Positions 52,001 to 63,812 of a stretch of DNA of 64,000 nucleotides are shown here, piece after piece. The translations under genes and the position numbers were made by a program. Numbering within the stretch: the stretch's first letter is position 1; each line of letters starts with the position of its first letter. Below the pieces are notes generated by a model. It saw only the letters and a program-made list of their open reading frames with translations. It did no database searches and had not been told where the DNA came from. The stretch is from positions 1,860,001-1,924,000 of the forward strand of contig JANCIK010000002.1 of the NCBI GenBank assembly GCA_028532985.1, given 5' to 3'. The stretch is from Stropharia rugosoannulata (lineage: Eukaryota > Basidiomycota > Agaricomycetes > Agaricales > Strophariaceae).

Positions 52001-55000
52001 GTTAATCATGAACGGAGCAGAGACGAATGCTATAACGTGGTATATCACCAACTACGCAACTAAAAAACAAGAAAAGAGCTCAAATATAAGTGCATTACTC
52101 GCAAAGAATTATGCTTTCTTTACACAAAGAAAACGTACCAAAGAAATCGAGCTTGCCAGCAAAAAATTGATACAAGGAGCTGCAAACATGCTTACGAGGA
52201 ACAGGGAATTTAGTGGTCCTGAGATAATGGCATATTTGATGGGTTGGGGCGATACATTCAAGTCGCACACATACGTCAACATATATTGGACGCCTATTTT
52301 GAGGATGTTGAAGAACCACTTTCCGGATTTGAAACCAACACTAGGGCAAGTTAAATTCCAAGTAAGCGGTGATAATTTCGCTTAGAAAGAACATATCGCT
52401 CACCAATACACATAATCTTGTTAGAATGTGAGACAGAAGAAACTGTGATCTTTGTTGATGGGAAGCTTGAACTAAAAGATCAATTACGTGACTACCAATA
52501 CAGGGGCGATAGATTAGCGATGATGAATCTTCGGGAATTTGTGGAAAACACATACGAAGGTTCACTTACTTCAGTTGACACGGACGCAACAGAGGCCTTT
52601 ACTTTTGTTAACAGTGACTTTCAAGAAACCCCTAAATTAGGCAGGCCTCGTAACAAACGTGTTCCATACCTACCTGCAGCAAACAAGCCAAAACGCTGCA
52701 GAGTGATATGCACCGACGGTCATGAAACTGTAGCGCGATTCATTGGACCATGGTTCGAAAGAAGCGACGACGTTAGGCATCGAGAACTTTACTGTGCTTC
52801 TATGTTGATTGTCCTAAAACCATGGCGCACTTTAGAAGATCTGAAAGGAACATTTGACAGCTTCCATACCAGTTGGATGTCTTATTCCAACACACTCGAT
52901 GCATCTTCCATGAGGTTTGTAACCAACATGGATTACTACTACGAGTGTATGGACAGCGCCAGGGCTCGTAGGGAAGAAACCGAGTGTGATCTGCCAACAA
53001 CTTATGGCGACATTGCAGAAGAGGAATATGACGCCCTAGAACACATTAAAATCGCGAACGACATGCTTGATGAAGATATGGAACTCACGCTGGGCGAAAT
53101 TGATGTACAAAATGCGACAAGATATGACACGAAGGATGAACTAGCAGCTGAGGCTGCAATTGATATAGCTTCTGAATTCAAGATTTTCGAAGACGAGACA
53201 ATTAATTCTTGTCCAACTATGTCGCACCTAGCGAAACCCGCTACAGAGGACATGATAAACATCATTAACAAATGGGATGCTCAATTGAAAGAAACAAAAA
53301 GGAAAGATACTCACATAGAAGTCGAAGAAAATTTGGAGAGTACATTTGTACGGCCCATTTTGAAAGATCCTAAAGTAACGATTGGAACCGACAACATTCG
53401 CCCAAGTTCTGCAGCAAATAGGCCAATTTACAATAGCTTGAATAGTGAACAAAGAATTGCACATGATATAGTATACAAAGTCTTACTTCAACACATAAAT
53501 GGTATCAGTAGCCTGCATTAATTAAACGATTAATATATACTAACGAGTTGAAATAGGCGAAGTAGACATACCTCAGCTGCGCATGCTTCTCCTAGGAGAG
53601 GGAGGTACAGGCAAATCACTGGATATTGATGCCATAACTGAAACCTTTGTCCATCACAACCAAAGTCATCTATTGGCGAAATGTGGAACTTCAGGTATCT
53701 CTGGAAGCAATATCAAAGGTCAAACAATCCACTCATGGGCAGGAATTGGAGTACGGACCCAAAAAGGCGAAGATTGGTACGATAAGTCTTCTCCAGCCAT
53801 CAAAAACAAACGTGTGGTCAACATTTTCGGCGTTAAATTCCTGATACTAGACGAAATTTCAATGCTTACAAAAGAAATCCTATCCCTTGCTTCTGGAGTT
53901 GCAGCGATTGCAACTGGTTCCGAAGGAAGAGGGGACGCCACAGATCCCTTCGGGGGCATGCACGTCATACTTTGTGGCGACTTTTATCAACTTCCACCTG
54001 TTGCAAAAAATGGCACATTGTATAAAACTTCACCGAATGATGACGATAGATCCAAGTTAGGACGTCAAATCTTTGAACAGTTCGACACTGTCGTCATCCT
54101 TACAGAGCAAATGAGGGTAACTGATCCAAGCTGGATGAACATTCTCCATCGCCTACGAGAAGGTGAATGCACAGCCGAAGACTTGGATGAAATTCATAGG
54201 CTGGTACTCACTGATAGTCGATGTGATATTCCTGACTTTTCCAAGCCGCCATGGGACGAATGTATCCTCATTACACCAAGACACGCTGTGCGAGAGAAAT
54301 GGAACAAGTTGTCGGTTCGACGGCACTGCAGACGATCCAGTCAGTTGCTATACAAGGCGCCAGCTGAAGACACGATAGGAAGGTCGAATGCATGTGTTCC
54401 ACTCAAAGCACGTGTCAAATTAGCCGAAACACCTGAAAAGCAAACAGGAGATCTATCGGAAATGATAGAACTCGCAATAGGGATGAAAGTCATGATCACA
54501 CATAACATTTCAACAGAAGCGGACATAGCGAACAGCACCCAAGGAACAATTGAAGACATTGTCCTAGATTACCGTGAACCTCCAACGACAATAGTCGACG
54601 GAGAAGTTCAACTACAATTTCCGCCAGCGATGGTATTATTCAAACCGTACAAAGGCACCAACGTAAGGTTTGATGGAATTCCAGCTGGGTTAGTTCCCAT
54701 AACTCCTGCGACAGCAAAATTTACAATAACTACGAGTAAAAAATATGGCAAGCCCGAAAAATATTCGATTACACAGCGCCAACTGCAACTAACAGCAGCG
54801 TATGCTTTTACGGATTACAAAAGCCAAGGTCAAACATTAGGCGCTATAATTGTAGACATTGGCAAGATGTTTCCTTTAACATCTTTTCAAGTATACGTGG
54901 CGCTATCCAGGAGCAGAGGAAGACAAAATATACGCTTACTTCGCGATTTCAACGAACACTTGTTTATCGAGCATCCAAGCGAAGAACTGAGACAAGAAAT

Positions 55001-55061
55001 GATGCGTTTGGAAGAACTTAGTGTAAAGACGAAGGGAAGGATTCTTCGAGGAGAATTGTAA
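49009..55061 (+). CDS. Helitron transposase: Rep HUH endonuclease plus Pif1-type helicase
   Basis: Rolling-circle transposase, apparently intact across about seven exons. N-terminal Cys-rich DUF6570-like region (VVCAACAREIY, CKECLNRLKK, FALANDMWIG). Helitron_like_N region: FRNDPHFPFQVFGVCQKR and INTLGPSCEERATNIAADPY. HUH motif in TQGRGSLHLHMLLWL and the tyrosine pair in WYITNYATKKQ. Joins: A-AT after EEIS, LVRG to TYKCKRC, VS-E to CETEET, GIS to EVDIPQLRML. Helicase: Walker A GEGGTGKS, Walker B FLILDEISML, GDFYQLPPVAKNG, LTEQMRV, and late motifs YAFTDYKSQGQTLGAII and YVALSRSRG. Ends RILRGEL. First exon not found, so the start is the limit of the open frame. Confidence 0.88.
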
Positions 55062-55537
55062 ATTAAGATATAGGCTTGTAGCGATCCATTGTTTCTTATC
55101 TTATCATAATCTTATCAATATCAAATCAGCTGAGAGATTCATTGGTATCGTTACAACATTACCCAATTGGGTGTACTTCCGACATGGTGGGACCTTAGCT
55201 TTCAGCACGGTGACTCTCTGCTGCGTTCCATTCCATCAACATTCATAAGCACGGGAATAAGAAAGGAATAAACTATTTTCTGCTACCAAACTGTACAATG
55301 ATAAACCTACAGGGCGGAGAAGATGAAATGGGCGGCCCGGGGCTTTGTCTCAACCAAGTCCCAACCAAATCCCAACCCGATATTTTTCTTTAATATACAA
55401 CGAGCAATCGACTCTGCACAAAATTGTACCATAAACCGGTACAGTTCCATAAGCTGAAATGTTTTGTATGTTAATTTTGCACTTTGCCGGAGGTATATAC
55501 AGCACTGTTAATTGCGAATTGCGTCAGGTTATTGAAC
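55062..55537. other. Spacer between Helitron and acyl-CoA dehydrogenase
   Basis: Holds the palindrome ACCCAATTGGGT (55161-55172), near-repeats of CCCAACCAA (55356-55378) and the inverted repeat TGTACC-N7-GGTACA (55425-55443), which matches the tips of the MITE at 14.4 kb. No gene. Confidence 0.5.
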
Positions 55538-57462
55538 TCAGAGATGGGATGCAAATCCATGCTTCTTCAGCAATGCATTCTGCTTCCTCTTGATTTCTTG
55601 AGACTTCCGGACCAGCTCTGGTGCGCGTTTGAGCTCCCTCTGTCCAACTTGCTGAATATGAACTGCATCGGGGCCCTAAATTTCCAGTATATGTTAATGG
55701 TCCATCTTGGAATAAAATAAAGAATTGTAAACTTACATCGGCGATTCGTAAAGTCCGCAGACCAGCCCAGCGCTGTGCAAGCTCCGTATCTTGCGAGACA
55801 CCTTCTGCACCGAAGGATTGAATCGCGCGGTCAATAACAGTGAGTGCCATAGAAGGGACAACGAACTGCACAGATGTGAGTACATGTAATAAGCTGGAAA
55901 AATATGGTCTTACTTTGGCAATTCCAATTTCCTTGAGAGCACCCTTAGCCTTGTACTTGTCAATCTGCAAGGCGGCACTGAGAACAAGAAGACGGGCTGC
56001 TTCTATTTCTGCACGAGACTTCGCGATGTCAGCAACGACAGTGCCTGATGAAAATATTAAGCAAGCAAAATCTCGGTGAGATACTAACATTGAGTACATA
56101 CCATGTTCATAGAGGTATTTCCCAAATGTCTTTCGACCAGGGTCAGTAACGCGTTCTAGCAGTAGGTTCAAAGATGCTTGGGCAGCACCGATCGACCTCA
56201 TGCAATGGTGAATACGTCCAGGCCTAAGAAGTGTCATATACAGTCAAGGCTCTGAGAAGCAGGATAAACTTACCCTAAGCGCCCTTGGATAATTTCAAAG
56301 CCTTTGCCCCAGCCCAACACGAGGTTGCTAAGTGGAACGCGAACATTATCATATATAATCTCGCAATGGCCCTCGGGAGCGTCATCGTATCCGAAGACTT
56401 TCATCGGCCTAATAATTTTAACGCCAGGAGCATCTGCGGGAACGATAACCACGCTCTGCTGGTTATAGGCATCTTTGTTATTGGGGTCGCTCTTCCCCAT
56501 TACGAGGTGCAACTTTGTGCGAGGGTCGCCAGCGCCGCTGATCCACCTGGTCGCAATAAATATCAGAGTTGAGTGCAGTATATTATACTAAAGAAATGCA
56601 AACCATTTGTGGCCCTTAATCACAATTTCGTTCCCTTCTTGGCGGATGGAAGTGCGAATATTTTTAGCGTCGGACGAGGCGACTATTACAATACGTTTCA
56701 GAACACATAGGCGACTGTAAATTGAAGGGAACTAGCCTACCATTCTTTTCTGTCATAGCGAAGGCAGAACGGATTTCACCGTTGAGAAGAGGAACCAGCC
56801 ACTTCTTCTGTTGTTCTGGGCTTCCATAGCGCGCCAAAACCTCTGTTGCAGAACATTTCAGTCAAAATGAAATAACAGACCGAATACTCAAGAACGCATA
56901 CCCATATTACCCGTGTCTGGTGCTGAGCAATTCATAATTTCAGGACCAATATGGCCTGCATGGGCAAGCACCTCGGCCATGACGGCATACTACATCATCC
57001 GGACACACTCAGAAACCAGTTAGGCACCCCTAATCGCGTAGCTTCTCACCTCCAGGTTGGTAAGAGGGACACCAAACTCGGGATAGTGCGCCTTGCTCAG
57101 GAAGAGGTTCCACAAACCCTGCTTCTTCGCCTTCTCCTTGAGTTCTGAGATGATGGGGATAATGGTGTTCCAGCGCGCGACGGGGTCGTTGGGTAGCTGA
57201 GCATGTGCGAGCTTCGTAGCCGGCAGGATCTCTTCCTATACGAAAACCTCGTCTCATGGCTCTCATTGACGAAAAAAGGTAAAAGCACCTCAAGAAACTT
57301 AATCACTTTCGCCAAGGTCTCCTTTGCATATGGTGAGAACTTGTCCTCGATCTGGAGAGCAGGACTCGTTCGTAAGCTGCCCGAAATGTCCTCGACTCAA
57401 ATAGCACTCACCATAGACCATGAGGCCTCTGAGGTGTACGCGATGACAGGATGGGGAGCCAT
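55538..57462 (-). CDS. Acyl-CoA dehydrogenase (ACAD10/11-like)
   Basis: FAD-dependent dehydrogenase of fatty-acid beta-oxidation, in mitochondria or peroxisomes. ATG 57462 ([17 protein letters not shown]), then exon [16 protein letters not shown]. In order: N-terminal helical domain ([21 protein letters not shown]), [125 protein letters not shown], then the helical C-terminal domain ending [14 protein letters not shown] at the extreme C-terminus resembles a peroxisomal PTS1 (SKL-like), so peroxisomal targeting is likely. About ten short exons. Confidence 0.9.
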
Positions 57463-57953
57463 AATAAATGAAGTAAGAATGCAAAGCAGACCTGGGTTCT
57501 CCTTTGCGAAAGCACTTATAGCAGTTGTGGGGAAACGGCAACCTGAATAACCGGTAACGGACGGCAAACATGCATCTCCTGAGTTGCTCAATATCTTATG
57601 ACCTGCATTGTGCATTCAAGGCACTCGCAGCACAGACCAAATTGCAGGGTTATGTGAGTGTATAATGTCTTGCTTAATGGGCCTTTGTATCCTATGCTCA
57701 GTCAAGTGTCTATAAGTGAAGGTATAACATGTCTTCATTGCATATTGTGCTACGCGTACAATCGTGATTGGATATAAGAAGCTTCTGGAAATTACGTTCA
57801 TGAGAGCAGAGAAGGTAGGATATGCAGTTATAAGTCAAGAGAAGCATATATGTAGGGCTACAAGAAGATTTACAATGGTAAGGATGGAACAAACAGTCCG
57901 AATAAATAGCGCACAAAAAAGCGACATGAATGAAATGCAAATACGTACCACAA
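57463..57953. other. Spacer: promoter of acyl-CoA dehydrogenase and 3' flank of the Zn2Cys6 gene
   Basis: AT-richer, no supported gene. The dehydrogenase frame is also open upstream to 57615, but that part reads unlike the family. Confidence 0.5.
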
Positions 57954-60900
57954 CTAATGATGTCCATGGTCATTTGGGTCGTGATGATGAATGTCACCAA
58001 GAGTGAATGGGAGGTCTGGGTCAATACCAAACGCACTTGGATCATAGTAGCTTTGCCAAAGGTCTTGGTCTCCCGATCCATACCCACTATTATAATTCTT
58101 TAGATAATCAAGCCCGCGGAATGGAAGACCGTTCGCGGCAAATGATGCTGAAGGCGGGGTCGTGGACAAACCAGTCATCGGGGTGGCCAAGTCAGAGGTG
58201 TCGTAGTTTCCATAATTGTCGAAGCCATTGAAATTATTGAAGTTGTTTGAGTAGATACTAGGATCGGTCTGGAAGAGTTGCTGGTCGTTGTTATTGTTAC
58301 TGTTGCCTTCCCATTGCTGTAGACTGGACGGGTTCAATGTGGATTGTACACCGTACTCAAAGTCGTAACGATGAGGTGAGGGGAGGTGGGCAGGTGATAG
58401 AGGAGAAGTAAAATTATAGGCACTCGTTGAAGCCATTCGGGGGCTAGGGTCTTGGCTGGAGTCCGGGGATAGAACGGGTGCCATGGGAGGAGACGGTAGG
58501 TTGACGGATCCTGGTGAGCTGTGCGTGCTGGAACCACCGCGCGGAGCGCTCGTCGGAGTGGAAAACGACTGATAAAACGATGCGCTTGTGGGCCGATCAT
58601 GGTTGTCCGCATCATCCGGTCCACGCCTGCGCGATGTCGATCTTGCTCTTTGACCTACATATGAATAAGCTTTCTGTCTGCCACGTACTGAATATAACTA
58701 TACATACCACTGTCGACACGATATGGGGATACAGCAGCCAGACGTCTACTTGAGGAGCCTGGTTCCCGTGACAGAGTTCTTCGTGATCGCCCTGATTTAG
58801 GTAGTCGACTTGACGAGGCAATACCTCCCGAACCAGGGGCAATCGTCACTGATTTTCTGCGTTCATGACTTGGCGGAGCCGACGTCGGGGTAGGCACATT
58901 TGACGTTTGTGTAGGGGTGACGTTGGAATTCTTCTCGCGAGGCCCATGGACGATAGCATCGTTGGCAGTGTTGATCAGATCTATGAGAAGTTCCTTGCAT
59001 TTACGAGCTCCAGGCCATTGTCCTTCCCAAGATTCCAATGCAGTTAATGTACTTTTTGCTTCTTCCATTGCTGCCGATGCAGCTCGGGGGTCTGACGCAT
59101 GCATTGCGTAGAGCAAGACGATGACAGCAGAGCTGAAGAGATGCTGGATGAAGAAGGCCAGGTGATGCGATGGGGGTACGACGTGTTTCATGGAGGGAGC
59201 GAGTCGGATGCATGAACGTGCAGACGATACGGCCTTGACAGTTGATTTGGCAGTCACGGGTTGGTCGCGTTTGACAGGTAATAAATTGCGATGGAGAGTC
59301 GTAAGTATAGAATAATAATGACTGCATAGAACAGCTCCCATAGATACTTGTTCATCTGTTTCTGACAGATTTTTGAAAACCGAAGGTAGCTCGTCGCACC
59401 ATTTCGTCAGTTCAGTGTCTAGAGACTCCACAGTTCGTTGAAGTTCAGCTTTGCGTTCCGGCTCTAAGTGGTCTTTGCAGTTGTCGAGAGCATACACCTG
59501 TCTGAGCACGCGACCGCCAATTTCGTAAAGCTTGATCAAGGCCACTGTTCCGGACATCAGCGAGAGTTGCTTCTGAGGCACCTGAGCGCCCTTGAAGTAT
59601 TCTGGCAGATTTACATCGTCGACTTCAACGGGCAACTCGGCATCACAATCGGAATCATTGACGCCTAGGGGTCGACCTAAAGCGAGGGCAAGCATGCGGT
59701 CGAGAGTGTACACGCCCCACCAAATCTTTCGACGAGTTTCCTTCTCCACCGGGGTAATGGCAAGTCGCCTTGGAGAACGCTAGACAAAAGGAGGTTAGAA
59801 CAATGCCACCACAGAAATGAAAGTTCTCTAACGTGAAGCCCCAAGTCCTGGCCGGCACGGACAGCTTGCCCTATGAGTATCCATGCTTGAGGGAGGCAGT
59901 TGACAGAGCACAAAAACGAAGACATCAGGATGAAGCATTGTACGTGAGCAACCTGGATATTCGGGTGACTGATGTATTGCAACACGAGCGCTCTTGAAGG
60001 TCGTTGAATAAAATACGTGCGCACAAGGAAACCAAAAGCGTACCTTTCGTAATAAGCCATTCCCATTCCTCCATCATCATGCCGTTCAGTGTTTAAACGA
60101 GGATCATCGACCAGATTAGCGGCGCAAGCAAACAAGGCGAACATAAGGGATAAGAACGCCGTCTCCGATCGAACTAAGTCAAGATCATTTGTGTTGTCCA
60201 TGATATTAGTGTATATCCGCATAAAGTCAGGTTTATCAATGACAGGCATGAGGAAGTGGAATCGTGCAAAGTACGCAGCAACCTAAAGGCGACAAATTAA
60301 GTCAATTGCATGACAAAATGGGGCTAAACCACTCACGAGTTTATCGGCCAGATCACGTTCAGGAAATTCAACTTCCTCCGGACCAGGGAGAGCATGTATT
60401 TTCCCAAAAAATACAGACGCGGGAAAATAGAGTTTGTTGACGCTGGGTCCCGGGGCCTGCGGGTCCTCTTCCATAGGTGAGATGCGATGGAGTGGGGAAG
60501 ATGTCAGGGCACGGAATGACTGGATGAGTGACATGGTCGACGAGCCACCAATCCAGCGCATATGGCCATATTCATCAAGCGCTAACTGGCCAAACAACTC
60601 GCTGACATCATCTTCTGTCTTGATCGGAGGTGAAGGACTGGAAGTTATGGGTGTAGCAGTGGCGGCAGGTTGAACTTTGGGAGCTATGGAGCGCAGTATG
60701 GATGCTGCTGGTGCCAAGGTCTCTGGATTAACGGCTTCAGGGGGATTCCCATTCGAAGTTGCGCCGTTGGCAGGAGGTACCATGTGCTCGAGAGCTGGTG
60801 CAATTTGAGAGAATAGAGATTCCATGTGGAGCAGCCTAGCTTCAAGCTCTTGAACGTAGCTAGATTTTGGAAATCAGATTATCCATGATGCACCGCAGCG

Positions 60901-61250
60901 GAAGATGGGAGGGCGGACGCACTGTCTGCTGAGCGCGGCTCTGTCCTTGGTCTGCAGCCAGGTGCACTGGGAGCCAGACATGGAACATTGGGAGCAGGTG
61001 GGCTCACATCCATCACACTTGATTTTCTTCCGCCTGAGGAGGACGAGATGGGGGGAGAGATAAGGGTTAGGGCGCGGAGATGACTCGGGAGAGACGGGAC
61101 GCACCTGCAGCTCTCGCAAGCCCGCCAGACCCGTCTGCGCTGCAGCTGGAGGGGTTTCCCGGGCGCTTCTTCCAGCATTGGCTCGTCGTCGTCGGCGCGC
61201 TTCTTCTTGGGTTGTTGTGGCATGGAGGAGGAGTCCTCGCCCTTGGCCAT
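57954..61250 (-). CDS. Zn2Cys6 fungal-specific transcription factor
   Basis: Nuclear DNA-binding regulator. ATG 61250 (MAKGEDSSSMPQQPKKKR). The zinc cluster is split by an intron: WRACESC joined to RRKIKCDGCEPTCSQC and SGSQCTW, giving the C-x2-C-x6-C-x5-C-x2-C-x6-C pattern of six Cys. A coiled-coil linker (YVQELEARLLHMESLFSQI) follows, then the Fungal_trans domain: YFARFHFLMPVIDKPDFMR, GQAVRAGQDLGLHRSPRR, EKETRRKIWWGVYTLDRMLA, ALGRPLGVNDSDCDAELP. The Ser/Pro- and Asn/Gln-rich C-terminus ends LGDIHHHDPNDHGHH. The organisation resembles XlnR/Gal4-type regulators of carbon use; the target genes cannot be told. Divergent from PAB2. Confidence 0.9.
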
Positions 61251-62070
61251 TTGTATGTATATGTGAGTGCTTGAGACAAACGAGAGCAAATGACTAAAAG
61301 GGTCAAAGGAGCTATCGCCACGTGAGACTCGTCGATGAAATCGGACCGCACTCCTTTCCAACCACGACCTGAGGCGAAAGCAAAATCGTGGCAGCTCCTC
61401 CTGCGATCTCTTATATGTAAGGCAATAATAATTTCATTGGCGATCAACAACCTCCGTGTGCCCCCGGACCCTGTCAGCCACGGTTATCTGCATGAGGCTG
61501 TGGTCAGTGGTAACGCCGCCCGCACTTGGAAGTTGGTAGAACGCTCGGCATCTGGAATTTGGACTAATCGATAACATCCCTTCTCACATTGGGTTGCAAC
61601 CATACCATACATCCATCGCTGGGGCATTATACAACTGCGCGGCTGGTGGGAGGGGGTACACCCAAGGTGCTAATTTTGTCAAGCATGTTCTTCGGAGATT
61701 CATTCTCTACCAATGTTATTGTATTTTGTCTAAAAACAAACGGAACAGATCTCGCATGCATCACTCATTTTCCGGCTGCGGAAGCTAAGCATATATGTAT
61801 GTACACAGTATTTTTGCCTGGCAGACAACTGTGCAGAGCGGGCGAAGACAAAAACCGACGACGAGTATATGACGTATGGCGGCTGGCTGTGCCAAGGGGC
61901 GTTCCGGCTTTCATTTGCTTGCTTACTGCCGGTTTACTTTTTTAATAACTGTGTTAACAAGCTTGTCTAGTCAGCTTATTAGATAAGCATCCTATCACGT
62001 GTGGGCAGTGTTTGCTAAACCTTTGCTCGACGCTCGAGGTGTGAACACCATTATACAACACTGAACAGCT
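61251..62070. promoter_or_regulatory. Divergent promoter region, Zn2Cys6 factor and PAB2
   Basis: About 820 bases without supported coding sequence. Not specially structured by eye; no TATA box at a normal distance from either start. Confidence 0.4.
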
Positions 62071-62932
62071 ATGACGGACGTTGAATCCACTCAGCCCGCT
62101 ACCGAGGAACATGTAGGAACACCCGTCGAGGATGGCGATGATGCTGAATCTAATGTTGGCTTCTAACTTGATCAATATCCAGCGCGTTGACTCATTGTAA
62201 TTACTGCAGGAAATCCTATTAATGAAGCAGAGGGTTGCCGAAATGGAGAGGGAGGCAAACAAGCTGCGAGAACTGCAAGCGGCCGCTGAACAGGAACACT
62301 CGGCCGAAGACAATGGTGGATCAATGGAAACTGACGATGATAAGGCCAACACTGACAGCAGAAGTGTATACGTCGGCAATGTGGGTCGTGTACACGTTAT
62401 TGGCAAGGCTCTATGTTGACACTCGACATGTAACAGGTCGATTATGGGGCCACCCCAGAAGAAATTCAAGGCCACTTCCAAGCTTGCGGCACGATTAACA
62501 GAGTAACAATTCTTTGCGATAAGTTCACAGGTCATCCAAAAGGGTCAGTTTCACATACCGCAGCGTCGCTGTCTTCTGATCATTTGTTTCAGTTATGCAT
62601 ATGTTGAATTTTCAGAACCTGAGCACATTGATGCCGCTCTTGCCCTTGACAATTCTCTTTTCCGTGGTAGGCTGATTAAGGTAAGCCATCTGCCTTTCAG
62701 TCTTTCGTGTTTTTTTTAAGCTCATCACCCTTTAATCAGGTCACCGCGAAACGCACGAATGTGCCCGGCTTTAACCGCGGGCGAGGCAGGGGCAGGCCAG
62801 GTTATAGAGGTGGTTATCGTGGCTATGCGGGCTATAGCCCATATCGTGGCAGCCGCGGAAGGTGAGTTGCTTTTAGAACCGCTGTTTCTATTTTTCTTAT
62901 CCATCTGTAGGGGCCGAGGTCGCGGATACTGA
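62071..62932 (+). CDS. PAB2: Nuclear poly(A)-binding protein 2 (PABPN1/Pab2-like)
   Basis: Binds poly(A) tails in the nucleus and acts in polyadenylation and RNA surveillance. Short acidic N-terminus ([20 protein letters not shown]), coiled coil ([20 protein letters not shown]), then a single [22 protein letters not shown] (RNP2, spliced within), [37 protein letters not shown] (RNP1) and [17 protein letters not shown]. Arg/Gly/Tyr-rich C-terminus ([24 protein letters not shown]), likely methylated. Six exons. Acidic-coiled coil-RRM-RGG order is diagnostic for PABPN1. Confidence 0.93.
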
Positions 62933-63284
62933 ATAATAGTCAATTAAATAATTGATCCACACATTTTCAGGCGCCTTTCGTATCGAGATTATACCTCTTA
63001 ACGAAAGATCGATATTCTTCCACTCAGTTATTTCATCTGCTTTTCTACTGTACGATACCAAAATTCGCAGGCCTGAGTACACTACCATAAACTGCTGGTT
63101 CTGACCTTGTTGTCCTTTAACTTACAACAGTAATATTTATTGCACCTTCAATTTGCGGAATTGCTGTTCAGACTACTTTTTTTCACTGGTTGATGTAACA
63201 AAAATTGGACGTTTACGTAAGCGACTTTGGGAGAGTAAGTGGCCGTGCCAACTTTGCTTGTAAGTGTCTACCACGTCGGACGCG
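62933..63284 (+). other. Spacer between PAB2 and MRPL19
   Basis: No supported gene. A frame from a GTG at 63264 runs into the next gene but the ATG at 63285 fits better. Confidence 0.5.
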
Positions 63285-63812
63285 ATGCTCTCCAACGTAT
63301 GCCGGGCGTCTGCCCGTCTTATGTCGACAACTACTCAGGCCTCTACTAAGGCTGCAACTGCGCCATACCCATTCTCGAAAACTGCTTTAACACCTCCCCC
63401 AATGCCAGGAAGCACCACCCCCGCTCTACAAAAAGGCAAGGGCCTCATGCAGCACCTGCACCAGAACCTCTTTACGCCGGAGAAGAAAGCCATGATGAAC
63501 GAGCTCTTCTCAAGAAAGTCGCCGAAGCAACTGCGCGTCGGAAGCATCGTATCTGTCGTATCAGAGCAGGCGCCTACGCTGTTCAACGGCGTGCTTATTG
63601 CTGTCCGCCGACGCGGGCCCGACTCGTCCATCCGCGTCCGCAATATCCTTAACCGGACAGGGATCGAAATGCAGTTCTTCGTCAACTCACCTGGCTTGAA
63701 AGAGATCAAGGTGCTGCGCCCGCCACCAGGTGGCCGCATGAAGAGGGCCAAGCTGTTCTACCTGCGTGATTCGCCGGACAAGATGAGCATGCTTGCTGGG
63801 GGCAAGCACTAG
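63285..63812 (+). CDS. IMG1: Mitochondrial large ribosomal subunit protein bL19m
   Basis: Single-exon gene. ATG 63285 begins MLSNVCRASARLMSTTTQAS, an Arg/Ser presequence. The L19 domain is visible: LRVGSIVSVVSEQAPTLFNG, VLIAVRRRGPDSSIRVRNIL, NRTGIEMQFFVNSPGLKEIK and a basic C-terminus RMKRAKLFYLRDSPDKMS. About 175 residues. It is the fungal Img1 orthologue. Confidence 0.92.
   Translation: MLSNVCRASARLMSTTTQASTKAATAPYPFSKTALTPPPMPGSTTPALQKGKGLMQHLHQNLFTPEKKAMMNELFSRKSPKQLRVGSIVSVVSEQAPTLFNGVLIAVRRRGPDSSIRVRNILNRTGIEMQFFVNSPGLKEIKVLRPPPGGRMKRAKLFYLRDSPDKMSMLAGGKH

Larger units (their letters stand above)
43935..55300 (+). mobile_element. AT-rich island with Helitron (right part; left part 26,280-28,051)
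   Basis: After removal of the LTR element the two AT-rich parts are contiguous, about 13 kb, bounded by GC-richer host sequence near 26,280 and 55,300. The Helitron genes lie at its right end. Helitron termini (5' TC, 3' hairpin plus CTRR) were not found with confidence; a perfect 12 bp palindrome ACCCAATTGGGT at 55161-55172 is the best hairpin candidate but no CTRR follows at the usual distance. Confidence 0.5.

Noticed and set aside
55161..55200. Definite Helitron 3' terminus at the palindrome ACCCAATTGGGT
   Set aside because: No CTRR follows at 8-15 bases; the nearest candidate CTTAG does not fit.
26280..55300. CRISPR array or prokaryotic origin of the repeats
   Set aside because: Eukaryotic introns throughout; the repeated GCGC motif is irregularly spaced and not separated by spacers of constant length.
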